The notes beneath the pieces were generated by a model that had not been told where the DNA came from, searched no databases, and saw only the letters and a list, made by a program, of their open reading frames with translations. From assembly GCA_023442945.1 (NCBI GenBank), contig JAEZWW010000060.1:1-18741 (forward strand): a DNA stretch of 18,741 bases, read 5' to 3'. Below are positions 1 to 7,893 of this stretch, one piece after another; the first letter of the stretch is position 1, and each line of letters begins with the position of its first letter. This DNA comes from Pseudomonadota bacterium. Its GTDB lineage: Bacteria > Pseudomonadota > Gammaproteobacteria > Burkholderiales > Burkholderiaceae_C. The position numbers were made by a program, and so were the translations under genes.

Positions 1-550
1 GGGCGGGCTCCCTCAAAACCCACAAATTCCCCCGGCGGCGGGGGCGCGGGCCAGGGGCTCCGCGCCAGGCGCCGACGCATTCAAATCCAGGGGGCGGCCC
101 AAACGAGGCTTGGCCTCGGCGCACCCGTCGTCGGCGGGCAGACCCCGCACCGTGGCGCGGCACTGGCCAACAGCCCGTCCAGCAAGGCGACCGCACGGTC
201 AACGAGAAGACCGGCCACCTCTGCCCACACAAGACAGAGGCCAGTCGTCACATGAAGTTCCCACCGCGCCCGCAGGCCTGGGAAGATTGTAGTCAGTGCT
301 CGCTATCGTCCGGTACGCAAGTGTGAGCAGACTTCTGCAAACGTGACACGGCGGGGTCGATGCGTGCAGGCAGGCAGGTGGCGCGGCGCCTGGGTCGCGC
401 GCTCAGGGGCGCCGCCCCGCGCCAGCGCCGGCGCCCCTGAGCAGCGGCACGCGGCCACGCAGCCAAAGCGGGCGGACCTGTTACGGGCACGCCGCCGCCG
501 GGCGCCCGCACACCCGGTCACATCCTCGCCGCACGGTCACTTACATTTTG

Positions 551-586
551 ATAGCTGGTCGCGCAGGTGGTTGTAGGGCCAGAGGC
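551..586 (+). repeat. Dispersed repeat, copy A
   Basis: This copy starts ATAGCTGGTCGCGCAGG and continues TGGTTGTAGGGCCAGAGGC. Similar words recur at 704, 827, 4641, 7858, 10363 and 12076, always on the plus strand. A short AT-rich lead (TTACATTTTG) precedes it, as in other copies. Repeats of this general look are common in Comamonadaceae intergenic DNA; their function is unknown to me. Confidence 0.8.
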
Positions 587-669
587 AGAAAACGCAGGAA
601 ATCCATTCGGTTTGAGCCCGGCCAGCGGTATCGGCCCGAGCGCCCGTCCAACGGTTTCATGCGGCGGGT

Positions 670-696
670 ATCCGCATCCGCATCCGCATCCGCATC
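670..696. repeat. ATCCGC hexanucleotide microsatellite, 4.5 copies
   Basis: Four perfect copies of ATCCGC are followed by a partial one (ATC). The tract ends 8 bp before dispersed repeat copy B. It lies in non-coding DNA, so copy-number change would not shift a known reading frame. Confidence 0.85.
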
Positions 697-703
697 AAAA
701 AGA

Positions 704-740
704 ATAGCTGCTCGCGCTGACGGTTGTAGGGCGTTTGGCC
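704..740 (+). repeat. Dispersed repeat, copy B (diverged)
   Basis: It starts ATAGCTGCTCGCGCTGACGG and continues with TTGTAGGGCGTTTGGCC. The head and the TTGTAGGGC core match copy A, while the tail is diverged. Confidence 0.7.
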
Positions 741-826
741 AAAACGCTCCTATCTTTTGGCGTGGCACGGCGCAGCGCCACCCGGCAGCCCTGGCCGTTT
801 TTCGCCAGGAATGCGCTTTCAAATCG

Positions 827-864
827 GTAGCTGGTCGCGCAGGCAGTTGTAGGGCTGGAGGGCC
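827..864 (+). repeat. Dispersed repeat, copy C
   Basis: It reads GTAGCTGGTCGCGCAGG followed by CAGTTGTAGGGCTGGAGG. It matches copy A over most of its length and has the same orientation. It is the third copy within about 315 bp, a local cluster downstream of the minus-strand IPTL-CTERM gene. Confidence 0.75.
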
Positions 865-984
865 AAAACACCTCCAACCGGGCCAAGGCATCGACCGCGT
901 CCGGCGTGGCCTTGGCGCCCCCAACACCCGGTCAGCGCCGACACCTGCGTTGCCAAGCCCTGCCCCCACGTCCGCCAGGGCGCT

Positions 985-1002
985 GCCGCGCGCCGGCGCG
1001 GC
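985..1002 (-). terminator. Possible hairpin downstream of the IPTL-CTERM gene
   Basis: A 7 bp stem (GCCGCGC at 985-991 and GCGCGGC at 996-1002) with a 4 nt loop lies about 20 bp beyond the stop codon at 1023. No T-tract follows on the minus strand, so intrinsic termination is uncertain; GC-rich genomes often have U-less hairpins. Confidence 0.3.
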
Positions 1003-1022
1003 CCGGCCCGGCCAGCCGCCGA

Positions 1023-3245
1023 TCAGTCCTGTCCGTGCTGGCGGCGCCAGGCGAAGCCGCCCAGGCCCAGGGCCAGCAGCACCAGCCCCCAGAAGCCGAG
1101 CGTGGGCACGGCGGCCAGGTCGTCGTCGTCCACCGTCACCGGGGCGCGGGGGTTGGCGCCCACGGTGTACCCGGCGCCGGGCCCCAGGACCAGCGTGGCG
1201 ACGACCGCGCCGTCGCCTGGCACGGTGTTGGGCGTGGCGGTGATGGTGCAGGGGGCGCTGCTGCTGGCGCCCGCCGCCACCTGCAGCGACGCGCCGCAGG
1301 TGGTGGTGTAGCGCGGGTTGGCGCCCGGCGGTGTGAGGGTCAGGCTCAAGCCCCCGGCCGGCGCCGGGCTGCTGAGCGTGACGGTGCAGATCGACACTTG
1401 ACTCGGTGAATCGGTCAGCTGCGTCGGCGTGCAGACCAGTTGCGCCGTGGGCAGCACGGCCGCCACGTCGTCGTTGCGCACCAGCACCGTGGCCTGCGCG
1501 GGCGTACCCAGCTGGTAGCCGCTGCCGGCGGGCGGTGCGGCCAGTGCCAGCGTGGCGGGCACATCGCCGTCGCCGGGCACGGTGTTGGGCGTGGCGGTGA
1601 TGGTGCAGGTTTCGCTGGTCTTGCCGGGCGCCAGCGCGATGCTGGTGCCGCAGCTGGTCTGGTAGCGCGCGTTGGCGGCGGGCGGGACCAGCCCCACGGT
1701 CAAACCGCCTGCGGGTGCGGGGTAGTCGGACGCGATGGTGCAGATCGCGGTGTTGCCCGGGGAGTCGAACAGCTCGGTCGGCGTGCAGCGGAGGCTGACG
1801 GTGTACAGGTCGTCGTCGTCGATGCGCACCGTGGCCGACGTGGGCGTGCCCAGCTCGTAGTCGGCCAGCGGGTCGGGCGGGGCCAGTGCGACGGTGGCGT
1901 CGACAAAGCCATCGCCCGGCACGGTGTTGGGCGCGGCGGTGATGCTGCAGGGCGCGCTGGTCTGGCCGGCCGGCACCGTCAGGCTCGGGCCGCAGGTGCT
2001 GGTGTAACGCGGGTTGCCCGGCGGCGGCGTCAGCGCCACCGCGACGCCGCCGGCCGGGGCCGGCTGGTCCAGCGTGACGGTGCATTGCGACACGTTGCTG
2101 GCCGCGTCGACCAGGTTGGTCGGCGTGCACTGCAGCGTGGCGACGAACTTGGGCAGACAGGCGGCGGCATCGGCGCTGTCGGACGTGGCGGTCGCCTGCG
2201 ATGCCCCCACGGTGCCCGCGGGAACCGCCATCACGCGGGTTTGCGCGCCAAACAAGGTGCGCCCGTAAAACGCCATCTCGGCCGGGTCGTTGATGAATCG
2301 GGCCGCCGCACCGAACGGCGTGGCGCCCAGCCCGGTCCGCAGCGTTTCCACCGCACCGGTGGCCAGGTTGAATCGGTAGCTTGCCGATGTGCCTGTCAGC
2401 GGGTTGCCGCTGGTCGCGATGCCATACGCCCACTGGCCGGCAGCGTCGATCGCAAAGTCACCCGACTGCGCGCCAGGCAGGTTGGCCTGGAGTTGCAAGG
2501 TGCCCAGGTACTGCGGCGGGTTCTGCGTCACGTCGATGCGGTAGACCACCGGAAACGGCCCCGTGGCACCCGTGCGCAGGTTCTGGAAATTGGCCAGGTA
2601 CATGACGCCGGTCACCGGGTCGATGTCGGCCGCGTTGAAGTTCGGCCCCTGCCGCAGATCGATGGCGCCATTGACCTGCGTCGCGGGGTCGTTGGCCACC
2701 GTGCGGAAAGTGCCCAGGCCTTGCACGATGCCCAGGTTGTCCACGCCGTCACGGCCGTAGCGGAACATCTCGTAATAGCGCGTGTGAGTGCGCCATTCGT
2801 TGCCCGGCGCCGTCCAGGTATTGCCCTGCAAGTCCCAGCCCGCCTCGGTCGTGCCAACGGCGCGCATGGCGTAGATGTAGCCGTCCTTGCCCATGCCACC
2901 GGCCACCGTGGCCCCGGACGCGGGCGACAGGTCGCGCGGCGAGACGGGCGGTGCCGTGGCGCCGTCCCAGATCGTGGTGGCGGTGACCGCGCCCGTGGCG
3001 GGCACCGTGGCCAGGTCCAGGATGGTCTTGGGCGCGGTGTTGGCCGTGCCCGGCTCCATGTAGCGCATCAGGTAGAACTGCGACGGCTTGGCCGGGTCGG
3101 CCGAACAGCGTGGCAACGGCGCCCCGGCGGCGGACCAGGCCAGGGGCGTCAGCGCCAGCGCTGTCATGCCTGCCCCGATGCTTTTTAGAAACGTGGGCAC
3201 GCGCCCCACGCGGCGCCTTGCCGACAACCTGACATCGCCCACCAT
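1023..3245 (-). CDS. IPTL-CTERM surface/secreted protein with propeller-like N-domain and three Cys-rich repeats
   Basis: The protein has 740 residues. The start at 3245 is chosen over an upstream ATG at 3347 because GGGAG lies 7 bp before it and a signal peptide follows at once: basic RRRVGR near residues 10-15, a hydrophobic stretch, and probable cleavage around AWSAAG (36-41). Residues about 45-365 resemble the seven-bladed DUF6923-type repeat domains of secreted proteins (tentative). Three homologous modules of about 109 residues follow (371-479, 484-593, 602-709). Each has CTPT, a PAPAGG motif, the NTVPGDG motif and four similarly placed cysteines (C373, C388, C418 and C433 in the first), suggesting two disulphides per module. 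The C-terminus is an IPTL-CTERM sorting signal: VPTLGFWG (713-720), a membrane helix, then RR. Such proteins are thought to be processed by exosortase H; none is in this window. The ligand or role is unknown. Confidence 0.85.
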   Translation of the reverse strand: MVGDVRLSARRRVGRVPTFLKSIGAGMTALALTPLAWSAAGAPLPRCSADPAKPSQFYLMRYMEPGTANTAPKTILDLATVPATGAVTATTIWDGATAPPVSPRDLSPASGATVAGGMGKDGYIYAMRAVGTTEAGWDLQGNTWTAPGNEWRTHTRYYEMFRYGRDGVDNLGIVQGLGTFRTVANDPATQVNGAIDLRQGPNFNAADIDPVTGVMYLANFQNLRTGATGPFPVVYRIDVTQNPPQYLGTLQLQANLPGAQSGDFAIDAAGQWAYGIATSGNPLTGTSASYRFNLATGAVETLRTGLGATPFGAAARFINDPAEMAFYGRTLFGAQTRVMAVPAGTVGASQATATSDSADAAACLPKFVATLQCTPTNLVDAASNVSQCTVTLDQPAPAGGVAVALTPPPGNPRYTSTCGPSLTVPAGQTSAPCSITAAPNTVPGDGFVDATVALAPPDPLADYELGTPTSATVRIDDDDLYTVSLRCTPTELFDSPGNTAICTIASDYPAPAGGLTVGLVPPAANARYQTSCGTSIALAPGKTSETCTITATPNTVPGDGDVPATLALAAPPAGSGYQLGTPAQATVLVRNDDVAAVLPTAQLVCTPTQLTDSPSQVSICTVTLSSPAPAGGLSLTLTPPGANPRYTTTCGASLQVAAGASSSAPCTITATPNTVPGDGAVVATLVLGPGAGYTVGANPRAPVTVDDDDLAAVPTLGFWGLVLLALGLGGFAWRRQHGQD

Positions 3246-3332
3246 GTTTTGCTCCCTGTGACCGTGCGCTGGCTGCATCGCCCCTGCATCGCTTATTCGA
3301 TGCACCGAAGACCGCGCAACGGTCTGAATGCT

Positions 3333-3362
3333 TTTGTACTCTTTCACATCTTAGTTTGTCAA
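3333..3362 (-). promoter_or_regulatory. Probable sigma-70 promoter of the IPTL-CTERM gene
   Basis: On the minus strand a perfect -35 box TTGACA (3357-3362) is followed after 18 bp by TACAAA (3333-3338), four of six matches to TATAAT. The start site would be near 3326, giving a leader of about 80 nt that begins at a small inverted repeat (AGACCG at 3309-3314, CGGTCT at 3320-3325). Confidence 0.55.
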
Positions 3363-3375
3363 TTCACACCCAGCC

Positions 3376-3400
3376 CCCACCCCCCTGAACAGGGGGTGGG
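3376..3400. other. Strong GC hairpin between divergent genes
   Basis: CCCACCCCCCTG and CAGGGGGTGGG form an almost perfect 11 bp stem with one bulged C and a 2 nt loop. It lies between the promoter of the minus-strand IPTL-CTERM gene and the start of the plus-strand hydrolase gene. No T-tract follows, so it is not an obvious terminator; it could be an operator or a structured leader. Confidence 0.5.
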
Positions 3401-3475
3401 ATGGCGCTGCATGCGATCGCAAGCCGAGCGATGACAGTGAAACCCGACGCGACACCCCGGCGCGGGGCCAGCGCC

Positions 3476-3481
3476 CATAAT
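3476..3481 (+). promoter_or_regulatory. Candidate -10 box just before the NUDIX/MBL start codon
   Basis: CATAAT lies 7 bp upstream of the ATG at 3489, with no Shine-Dalgarno sequence between. Transcription would begin at or beside the start codon, suggesting a leaderless or near-leaderless mRNA. No good -35 box is visible. Confidence 0.35.
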
Positions 3482-3488
3482 CCGCCGC

Positions 3489-5144
3489 ATGCCCCGCCCC
3501 AGCCAACTCCTGCACCCGCAGCGCGAGCCCGCGCCCACCCGTCCCGCCGCCACCGTGCTGCTGTTGCGCGATGGCGAACAGGGGCTGGAAGTGCTGATGA
3601 CGCGCCGCTCGATGACGGCCAGCTTCGCCCCCGGCGCCTACGTGTTCCCCGGCGGCGGCATCGACGCGGCCGACGCCCAGGCCCACACCCAGGCCACGCG
3701 CCGCCCGACGCAAAGCGACCTGCACCTGACGCAAGCCATCGCCGCGATCCGTGAGAGCTTTGAAGAGCTGGGTGTGCTGCTGGCGCGCCACAGCGACGAC
3801 GGTACGCCCGCCACCGCCGCCGACCTGGCCGCGCTGGACCGCCACCAGCCGCTGGTGCCGCAGTGCGTCGCGCGCGGGCTGACGCTGGCGGCGGCCGACG
3901 TGTACGTGCTGGCGCACTGGATCACCGACCGCGATTTGCCGCGCCGCTTTGACGTGCCCTTCCTCGTGGCGCGCATGCCCGACGGCCAAGTCCCCGTGGC
4001 GGACGAGGCCGAGCAGTTCGAGCCCGTGTGGGTGCGCCCGGCCGATGCGCTGGCGCGGCACGAGGCGGGCCAGTTTTTCATCATCTTCCCGACCATCCGC
4101 ACGCTGGACCGGCTGAAGTCGTACCCCGACGTGGCCAGCGTGCTGGCCGCCTGCGCCAGCGAAAAACCGCTGTGGACCAGCAGCCCGCGCGCCGGCTGGC
4201 TGGCCGGCCAGGACGCGCGCTACATGGAGCACGAATCGCCCTTCGGCGAGCTGGAGCTGGTCAGCCCCGACGGCCAGCAGGTGCACCACCTGGACTGGCA
4301 GGCCGAACAGCCCGTGGCCCTGCTGAAGAACGTGCAGCGGCTGACCGCGCCCAACCCCGGCTTCATGACCGGCCCGGGCACCAACAGCTACCTGGTGGGC
4401 GACCCGCGCACCGGCTACATCGTGATCGACCCGGGCCCGGCCGACCCGGCGCACATCGAACGCCTGTGGCGCGCCGCCGGCGACAAGATCCGCTACATCG
4501 TCTGCACCCATTCGCACGCCGACCATTCGCCCGGCGCCCAGCCGCTGCAGGCGCTGTGCAGCGAGCCCAAGCCGCCCATCCTCGGCCTGTCGTCGCAACC
4601 CACGGCGCGCGCCAACAGCGAGTTCACGCCCGACCGGGAGCTACAAAATCAGGAGCTGCTCGCGCTGTCTGCTGTAGGGCCAGAGGGCGAAATCACCCAC
4701 ACTTTGCGGGTGGAGCACACGCCCGGCCACGCCGCCAACCACCTGTGCCTGGTGCTGCAGGAAGACGGCCTGCTGTTCTCGGGCGACCACATCCTGAACG
4801 GCAGCACCACCGTGGTCGACCCGCCCGACGGCAACATGAACGACTACCTGGATTCGCTGGACCGGCTGGCCGCCATTTCGGCAGGCGAAGGCGTCGACTT
4901 CATCCTGCCCGCGCACGGCTACGTGCTGGGCAGCGCAGGCGACGTCATCGCCCACCTGAAGCAGCACCGCCTGGCGCGCGAAGCCAAGGTGCTGGCCGTG
5001 ATGCGCGCCGACCCCAGCGGCAGCATGGACGACTGGGTCGCCAAGGCCTACGACGACGTGCCGCCGCGCGTCTGGCCGGTGGCCAAGCGCTCGCTGCTCG
5101 CGCATGTCGAGCGCATCCAGGCCATGCAGCCGGGCAACGACTGA
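3489..5144 (+). CDS. NUDIX hydrolase / metallo-beta-lactamase-fold hydrolase fusion
   Basis: The protein has 551 residues in two hydrolase parts. The N-terminal NUDIX-like part (about 18-250) has PGGGID (54-59) and, after a long spacer, the Nudix-box end R88-E-S-F-E-E-L-G95. The spacing from glycine to REUXEE is longer than the classic box, so diphosphate hydrolysis is not certain. The C-terminal part (about 280-480) is an MBL fold with every metal ligand visible: H341, H343, D345, H346, H414 (TPGH), D433 (SGDH) and H476 (PAHG). A helical tail (about 490-545) resembles the winged helix of the LACTB2 group, which includes nucleases and thioesterase-like hydrolases. The substrate is not predictable. 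Start: the only plausible ATG, with CATAAT 7 bp upstream and no SD. About 16 residues from 385 are encoded by a dispersed genomic repeat, between the HSHADH motif and H414. It may be co-transcribed with the DUF898 gene 136 bp downstream, or not. Confidence 0.88.
   Translation: MPRPSQLLHPQREPAPTRPAATVLLLRDGEQGLEVLMTRRSMTASFAPGAYVFPGGGIDAADAQAHTQATRRPTQSDLHLTQAIAAIRESFEELGVLLARHSDDGTPATAADLAALDRHQPLVPQCVARGLTLAAADVYVLAHWITDRDLPRRFDVPFLVARMPDGQVPVADEAEQFEPVWVRPADALARHEAGQFFIIFPTIRTLDRLKSYPDVASVLAACASEKPLWTSSPRAGWLAGQDARYMEHESPFGELELVSPDGQQVHHLDWQAEQPVALLKNVQRLTAPNPGFMTGPGTNSYLVGDPRTGYIVIDPGPADPAHIERLWRAAGDKIRYIVCTHSHADHSPGAQPLQALCSEPKPPILGLSSQPTARANSEFTPDRELQNQELLALSAVGPEGEITHTLRVEHTPGHAANHLCLVLQEDGLLFSGDHILNGSTTVVDPPDGNMNDYLDSLDRLAAISAGEGVDFILPAHGYVLGSAGDVIAHLKQHRLAREAKVLAVMRADPSGSMDDWVAKAYDDVPPRVWPVAKRSLLAHVERIQAMQPGND
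4641..4688 (+). repeat. Dispersed repeat, copy D, inside a coding sequence
   Basis: CTACAAAATCAGGAGCTGCT followed by CGCGCTGTCTGCTGTAGGGC and CAGAGGGC matches the intergenic copies: CTAC lead, AGCTGCTCGCGC, TGTAGGGCCAGAGG. It sits in frame in the NUDIX/MBL gene and encodes roughly LQNQELLALSAVGPEG. Its AT-rich lead contrasts with the surrounding codons. Confidence 0.75.
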
Positions 5145-5280
5145 GCGGCCGCCCGGTTGCGGCGCGCAGGGACCCTGCGCGCGGGCAGGCGCACGCCACG
5201 GCGCGGCCGGTGCGCGCCGTCTGGGCAACTTCCGCCCGCTACACTGCCCGCCAAAACCACAAATCCGAGGGAAGCAGGCC

Positions 5281-6525
5281 GTGACGACATCCAACCCGCT
5301 GGGCGCAGGCCCCGAGCCGGTCAAAAAACCCAGCGTTGAGGCGCACCCGGTCACTTTCACCGGCACAGGGGGCGAGTATTTCCGCGTCTGGATCGTCAAC
5401 GTGCTGCTGTCGATCATCACGCTGGGCATCTACACGCCCTGGGCGCGGCGGCGCACGGCGCAGTACTTCTACAGCCATACCGAAGTGGCGGGCAGCCCGC
5501 TGGAGTTCGTGGCCGAGCAGCGGCGCATGGTGTTCGGCTTTCTGGCCTTTGCCGGCCTGTACCTGGCCTACCAGCTGGCGGCCGAGACCGGGCAGCAGCT
5601 GGCCGCCGGCATCTTGCTGTTCGGCTTTGCCGCGCTGACGCCCTTTTTGTGGGCCAGCGCCATGCGCTTTCGCCTGGCCGCCACGCGCTGGCGCGGCATC
5701 CGCATGGCCTTCACCGCCAGCTGGAAAGAGGTCTACCTGGCCAGCTGGCCGGTGTTCGCCATCGCGGCGATCTGGGCGGCCGTGTTCTTCATCGGCGCCG
5801 CCATCTCGCCGCAGCCGCCGATCGGCGTGGCCGGGGCCGAGCGCCCCATGCCCCTGCCTGCCGAAACGCCCGCCGTCTTTGCCCTGGGCGGCCTGGGCCT
5901 GGTGCTGACGCTGCTGTGCGTCATCCGGCTGGAATACAACTACCGGCGCCTGTTGGTGGCGCGCGCGCGCATCGGCGGCCAAGTCGGCCGCTGGAAGCCG
6001 GTGTACATGGATTTCGTCAAGGTCTGGCTGGCCACGGCGCTGTTTTTCGTGATCGCCCTGGTGGTGGTGGGCCTGACGTTCAGCACCGTCACCGTGGGGT
6101 TGAGCTACGTGGCCAACAAATGGCTGGGCAACAACATCGTGGTGGCGATCCTGGTGGGCTTTCTGGCCTTCGTGGTCATCATCGTGCTGATGTTCCTGCT
6201 GACCATTCCGGCGCGCGCCTTCCGCGAAGCGCGCATGTTCCAGCTGGTGTGGAACAACATCGGCCTGACGCAGATCGTGCGCACCAAGACCGCGCTGAAG
6301 ACCGGGGCCTACGTCTGGTTGAAGGTCAAGAACACGCTGCTCAGCGTGTTCACGCTCGGCTTTTACCGCCCCTTCGCCATCACCAGCGAATACGCCGCGC
6401 GCGTCGGCTCGGTCACGCTCTACATCAAGGGCGGCACCGACCAGCTGGTGGGCGAGCTGGTCAAGCAGCAAGGCGCCTTTGGCGACGCCGCGGCCGACGC
6501 CTTCGGGCTCGATTTGATCGGCTGA
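5281..6525 (+). CDS. DUF898 (YjgN-like) integral membrane protein, copy 1
   Basis: The protein has 414 residues. The start is GTG at 5281, preceded by GAGGGA about 10 bp upstream; this places the family's opening HPVTFTGTGGEYFRVW near residue 22, whereas a frame extended upstream to 5104 would overlap the previous gene. The DUF898 signature is clear: the GIYTPWARRRTAQYFYSHT segment (about 49-67), several hydrophobic helices (about 36-54, 83-100, 108-124, 155-175, 195-215, 255-275, 285-310), and a second half-repeat TLGFYRPFAITSEYAARVG near the C-terminus. It ends GDAAADAFGLDLIG, identical to the end of the paralogue at 10547-11926. The molecular function of the family is unknown. The M48 peptidase gene begins 19 bp downstream, so the two form an operon and may act together at the inner membrane (inference). 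A possible -10 box TACACT lies at 5240-5245. Confidence 0.88.
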   Translation: MTTSNPLGAGPEPVKKPSVEAHPVTFTGTGGEYFRVWIVNVLLSIITLGIYTPWARRRTAQYFYSHTEVAGSPLEFVAEQRRMVFGFLAFAGLYLAYQLAAETGQQLAAGILLFGFAALTPFLWASAMRFRLAATRWRGIRMAFTASWKEVYLASWPVFAIAAIWAAVFFIGAAISPQPPIGVAGAERPMPLPAETPAVFALGGLGLVLTLLCVIRLEYNYRRLLVARARIGGQVGRWKPVYMDFVKVWLATALFFVIALVVVGLTFSTVTVGLSYVANKWLGNNIVVAILVGFLAFVVIIVLMFLLTIPARAFREARMFQLVWNNIGLTQIVRTKTALKTGAYVWLKVKNTLLSVFTLGFYRPFAITSEYAARVGSVTLYIKGGTDQLVGELVKQQGAFGDAAADAFGLDLIG

Positions 6526-6544
6526 CGCACCGAAGCACCGCGTC

Positions 6545-7789
6545 ATGCCCGCCGCCGCCCCCGCCGACGCGCCCCGCGTGCTGTCCGCCCAGTGGTTCGA
6601 TGGGCGCAGCTCGCGCGCGCGGCCGGTGCAGATCGCCCTGCAGCGCGGCCCGGACGGTGCCCGCCTGCACCTGCGAGCGCTGGACGGCGAGCGCGAGCGG
6701 CTGAACCTGGCGCCGGATGAAGTCGGCTGGCCCGAACGCTGGTCGGCCCGGCGCGCGCCCCCGCGCGTGGCGGTGGACCTGGGCGCGCACGGCAGCCTGC
6801 AGGTCGACGACGTCGCCGGCTGGCAGGCCGCGCTGGCCGCCGCGCACCACCGCCGCAGCTTGGCCGAACGCATGCAGACGCAGTGGCCGGTGCTGCTGGG
6901 GGTGCTGCTGGTGGCGGGGGCCGGCGTGTGGGCCTTTTACCGCTGGGGCACGCCCTGGGCGGCGGCGCAGATCACGCGCCATGTGCCCGTCGGCTGGGAG
7001 CTGGCGCTGACCGACCGCGCGATGAAGGAAATTGACGAACAGTACGTCAAGCCCACGCAGCTGCCCCCCGCGCGGCAGGAAGCGCTGCGCGCCGAATTCA
7101 ACCAGCTGGTGGCCGCCATCGACCCGGCGCAGCGCCGCTACAGCGACTACCGTCCCCGCTACCGGCTGGAATTTCGCTCCGGCATGCCGTCCAACGCCTT
7201 CGCCTTGCCCGGCGGCACCATCGTCATGACCGACGCCATGGTGAAAGACGCGGCCGAGATCCCGGGCACCGGCGACCCGGCGCTGCTGGGCGTGCTGGCG
7301 CACGAGATCGGCCACGTCGAACACCGCCACACCACGCGCATGGTCGTCGAGCAAGGCGTGCTGAACGCCGGCCTGGGCCTGGCGCTGGGCGACGTGTCCA
7401 CGCTGGTGCAGATGGGCGCGTCGGCCCTCACCGGCCTGGCCTACCGGCGCGGGCACGAGATGGAATCCGACTGCTACGCCGTCGGCCTGATGCGCCGGCG
7501 CGGGCTGCCGGTCGCGCCGATGGCCGATCTGCTGCAGTCGCTGGACCAACGCTGGCGCGACAGCGACGAGGACGAATCGGACGAGCCGGAATCGGCGGCT
7601 TCTGCCGCTGCCGCGGCATCGGCTGCGTCCGCCGCTAAGCCAGCGCAAGCCAAGGCGTCTGCCCCGCGGCGCCGCGCCTCGCAGGCCGCGCCCGGCGAGG
7701 CGCGCAAGGGCCCGTCCTTCGACTGGCTCAGCACCCACCCCGACACCGACGGCCGCGCGGCACGCCTGAAGGCCGGCGCGGGCTGCTGA
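6545..7789 (+). CDS. Membrane-anchored M48 family metallopeptidase
   Basis: The protein has 414 residues. An N-terminal domain (about 10-100) of unknown role precedes one membrane helix (about 114-133). The M48 catalytic domain follows, with zinc motif HEIGH at 253-257 and the downstream ligand E305 in EMESD (305-309). The late WLSTHPDTDGRAARL motif (about 392-407) also fits the family. An Asp/Glu- then Ala-rich linker (about 340-382) interrupts the domain before that motif and looks like a lineage-specific expansion. With one helix near residue 120, the protease domain could face the periplasm or the cytoplasm; topology is not resolved. M48 enzymes such as HtpX and BepA act in envelope protein quality control, so that role is likely but inferred. 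The start at 6545 has only a weak SD (GAAGC); 19 bp separates it from the DUF898 gene, so translation may be coupled. Confidence 0.88.
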   Translation: MPAAAPADAPRVLSAQWFDGRSSRARPVQIALQRGPDGARLHLRALDGERERLNLAPDEVGWPERWSARRAPPRVAVDLGAHGSLQVDDVAGWQAALAAAHHRRSLAERMQTQWPVLLGVLLVAGAGVWAFYRWGTPWAAAQITRHVPVGWELALTDRAMKEIDEQYVKPTQLPPARQEALRAEFNQLVAAIDPAQRRYSDYRPRYRLEFRSGMPSNAFALPGGTIVMTDAMVKDAAEIPGTGDPALLGVLAHEIGHVEHRHTTRMVVEQGVLNAGLGLALGDVSTLVQMGASALTGLAYRRGHEMESDCYAVGLMRRRGLPVAPMADLLQSLDQRWRDSDEDESDEPESAASAAAAASAASAAKPAQAKASAPRRRASQAAPGEARKGPSFDWLSTHPDTDGRAARLKAGAGC

Positions 7790-7791
7790 GA

Positions 7792-7806
7792 CGGGCGCGG
7801 CGCCCG
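7792..7806 (+). terminator. GC palindrome after the M48 gene
   Basis: CGGGCGC and GCGCCCG form a 7 bp perfect inverted repeat with one central base, starting 2 bp after the stop codon. It has no T-tract, so its role as a terminator or mRNA 3'-end protector is only possible. Confidence 0.3.
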
Positions 7807-7857
7807 CGTCCGGCCTTGTTACGGGGTCGGGCGCGGCGAAAATTACTATCACTTTGC

Positions 7858-7893
7858 TAGCTGCTTGCGCAGATGGTTGTAGGGCCAGAGGCC
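7858..7893 (+). repeat. Dispersed repeat, copy E
   Basis: TAGCTGCTTGCGCAGATGG followed by TTGTAGGGCCAGAGGCC, preceded by an AT-rich lead (ATTACTATCACTTTGC). It is one of the best-conserved copies. With copy F (10363) it brackets the AT-richer insert region in direct orientation. Confidence 0.8.

Larger units (their letters stand above)
1..1022. other. Gene-poor region with three dispersed repeats and a hexamer microsatellite
   Basis: I see no convincing gene here. The open frames present (for example 110-292 and 548-1243 on the plus strand) have Arg/Pro/Ala-rich low-complexity translations typical of random GC-rich DNA and no ribosome binding site. From 551 to 864 the region holds three copies of the short dispersed repeat annotated separately, and a hexanucleotide tract at 670-696. 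The part next to 1023 is the 3' flank of the minus-strand IPTL-CTERM gene. A gene lying off the left edge could end in the first few hundred bases, but nothing supports it. Confidence 0.6.

Noticed and set aside
110..292. A 60-codon plus-strand frame near the left edge
   Set aside because: No ribosome binding site, low-complexity composition and no recognisable motif.
541..2433. A 630-codon minus-strand open frame overlapping the IPTL-CTERM gene in another frame
   Set aside because: Its translation is Arg/His/Gly-rich low complexity, it runs through the dispersed repeats, and the alternative frame has a signal peptide, repeats and a sorting signal.
1440..3188. A long plus-strand open frame antisense to the first IPTL-CTERM gene
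   Set aside because: It is a GC-driven shadow with no ribosome binding site and no recognisable domain, opposite a well-supported gene.
5239..6873. A 544-codon minus-strand open frame antisense to DUF898 copy 1 and the M48 gene
   Set aside because: Its composition is typical of the complementary strand of high-GC genes, and the plus-strand products carry clear family motifs.
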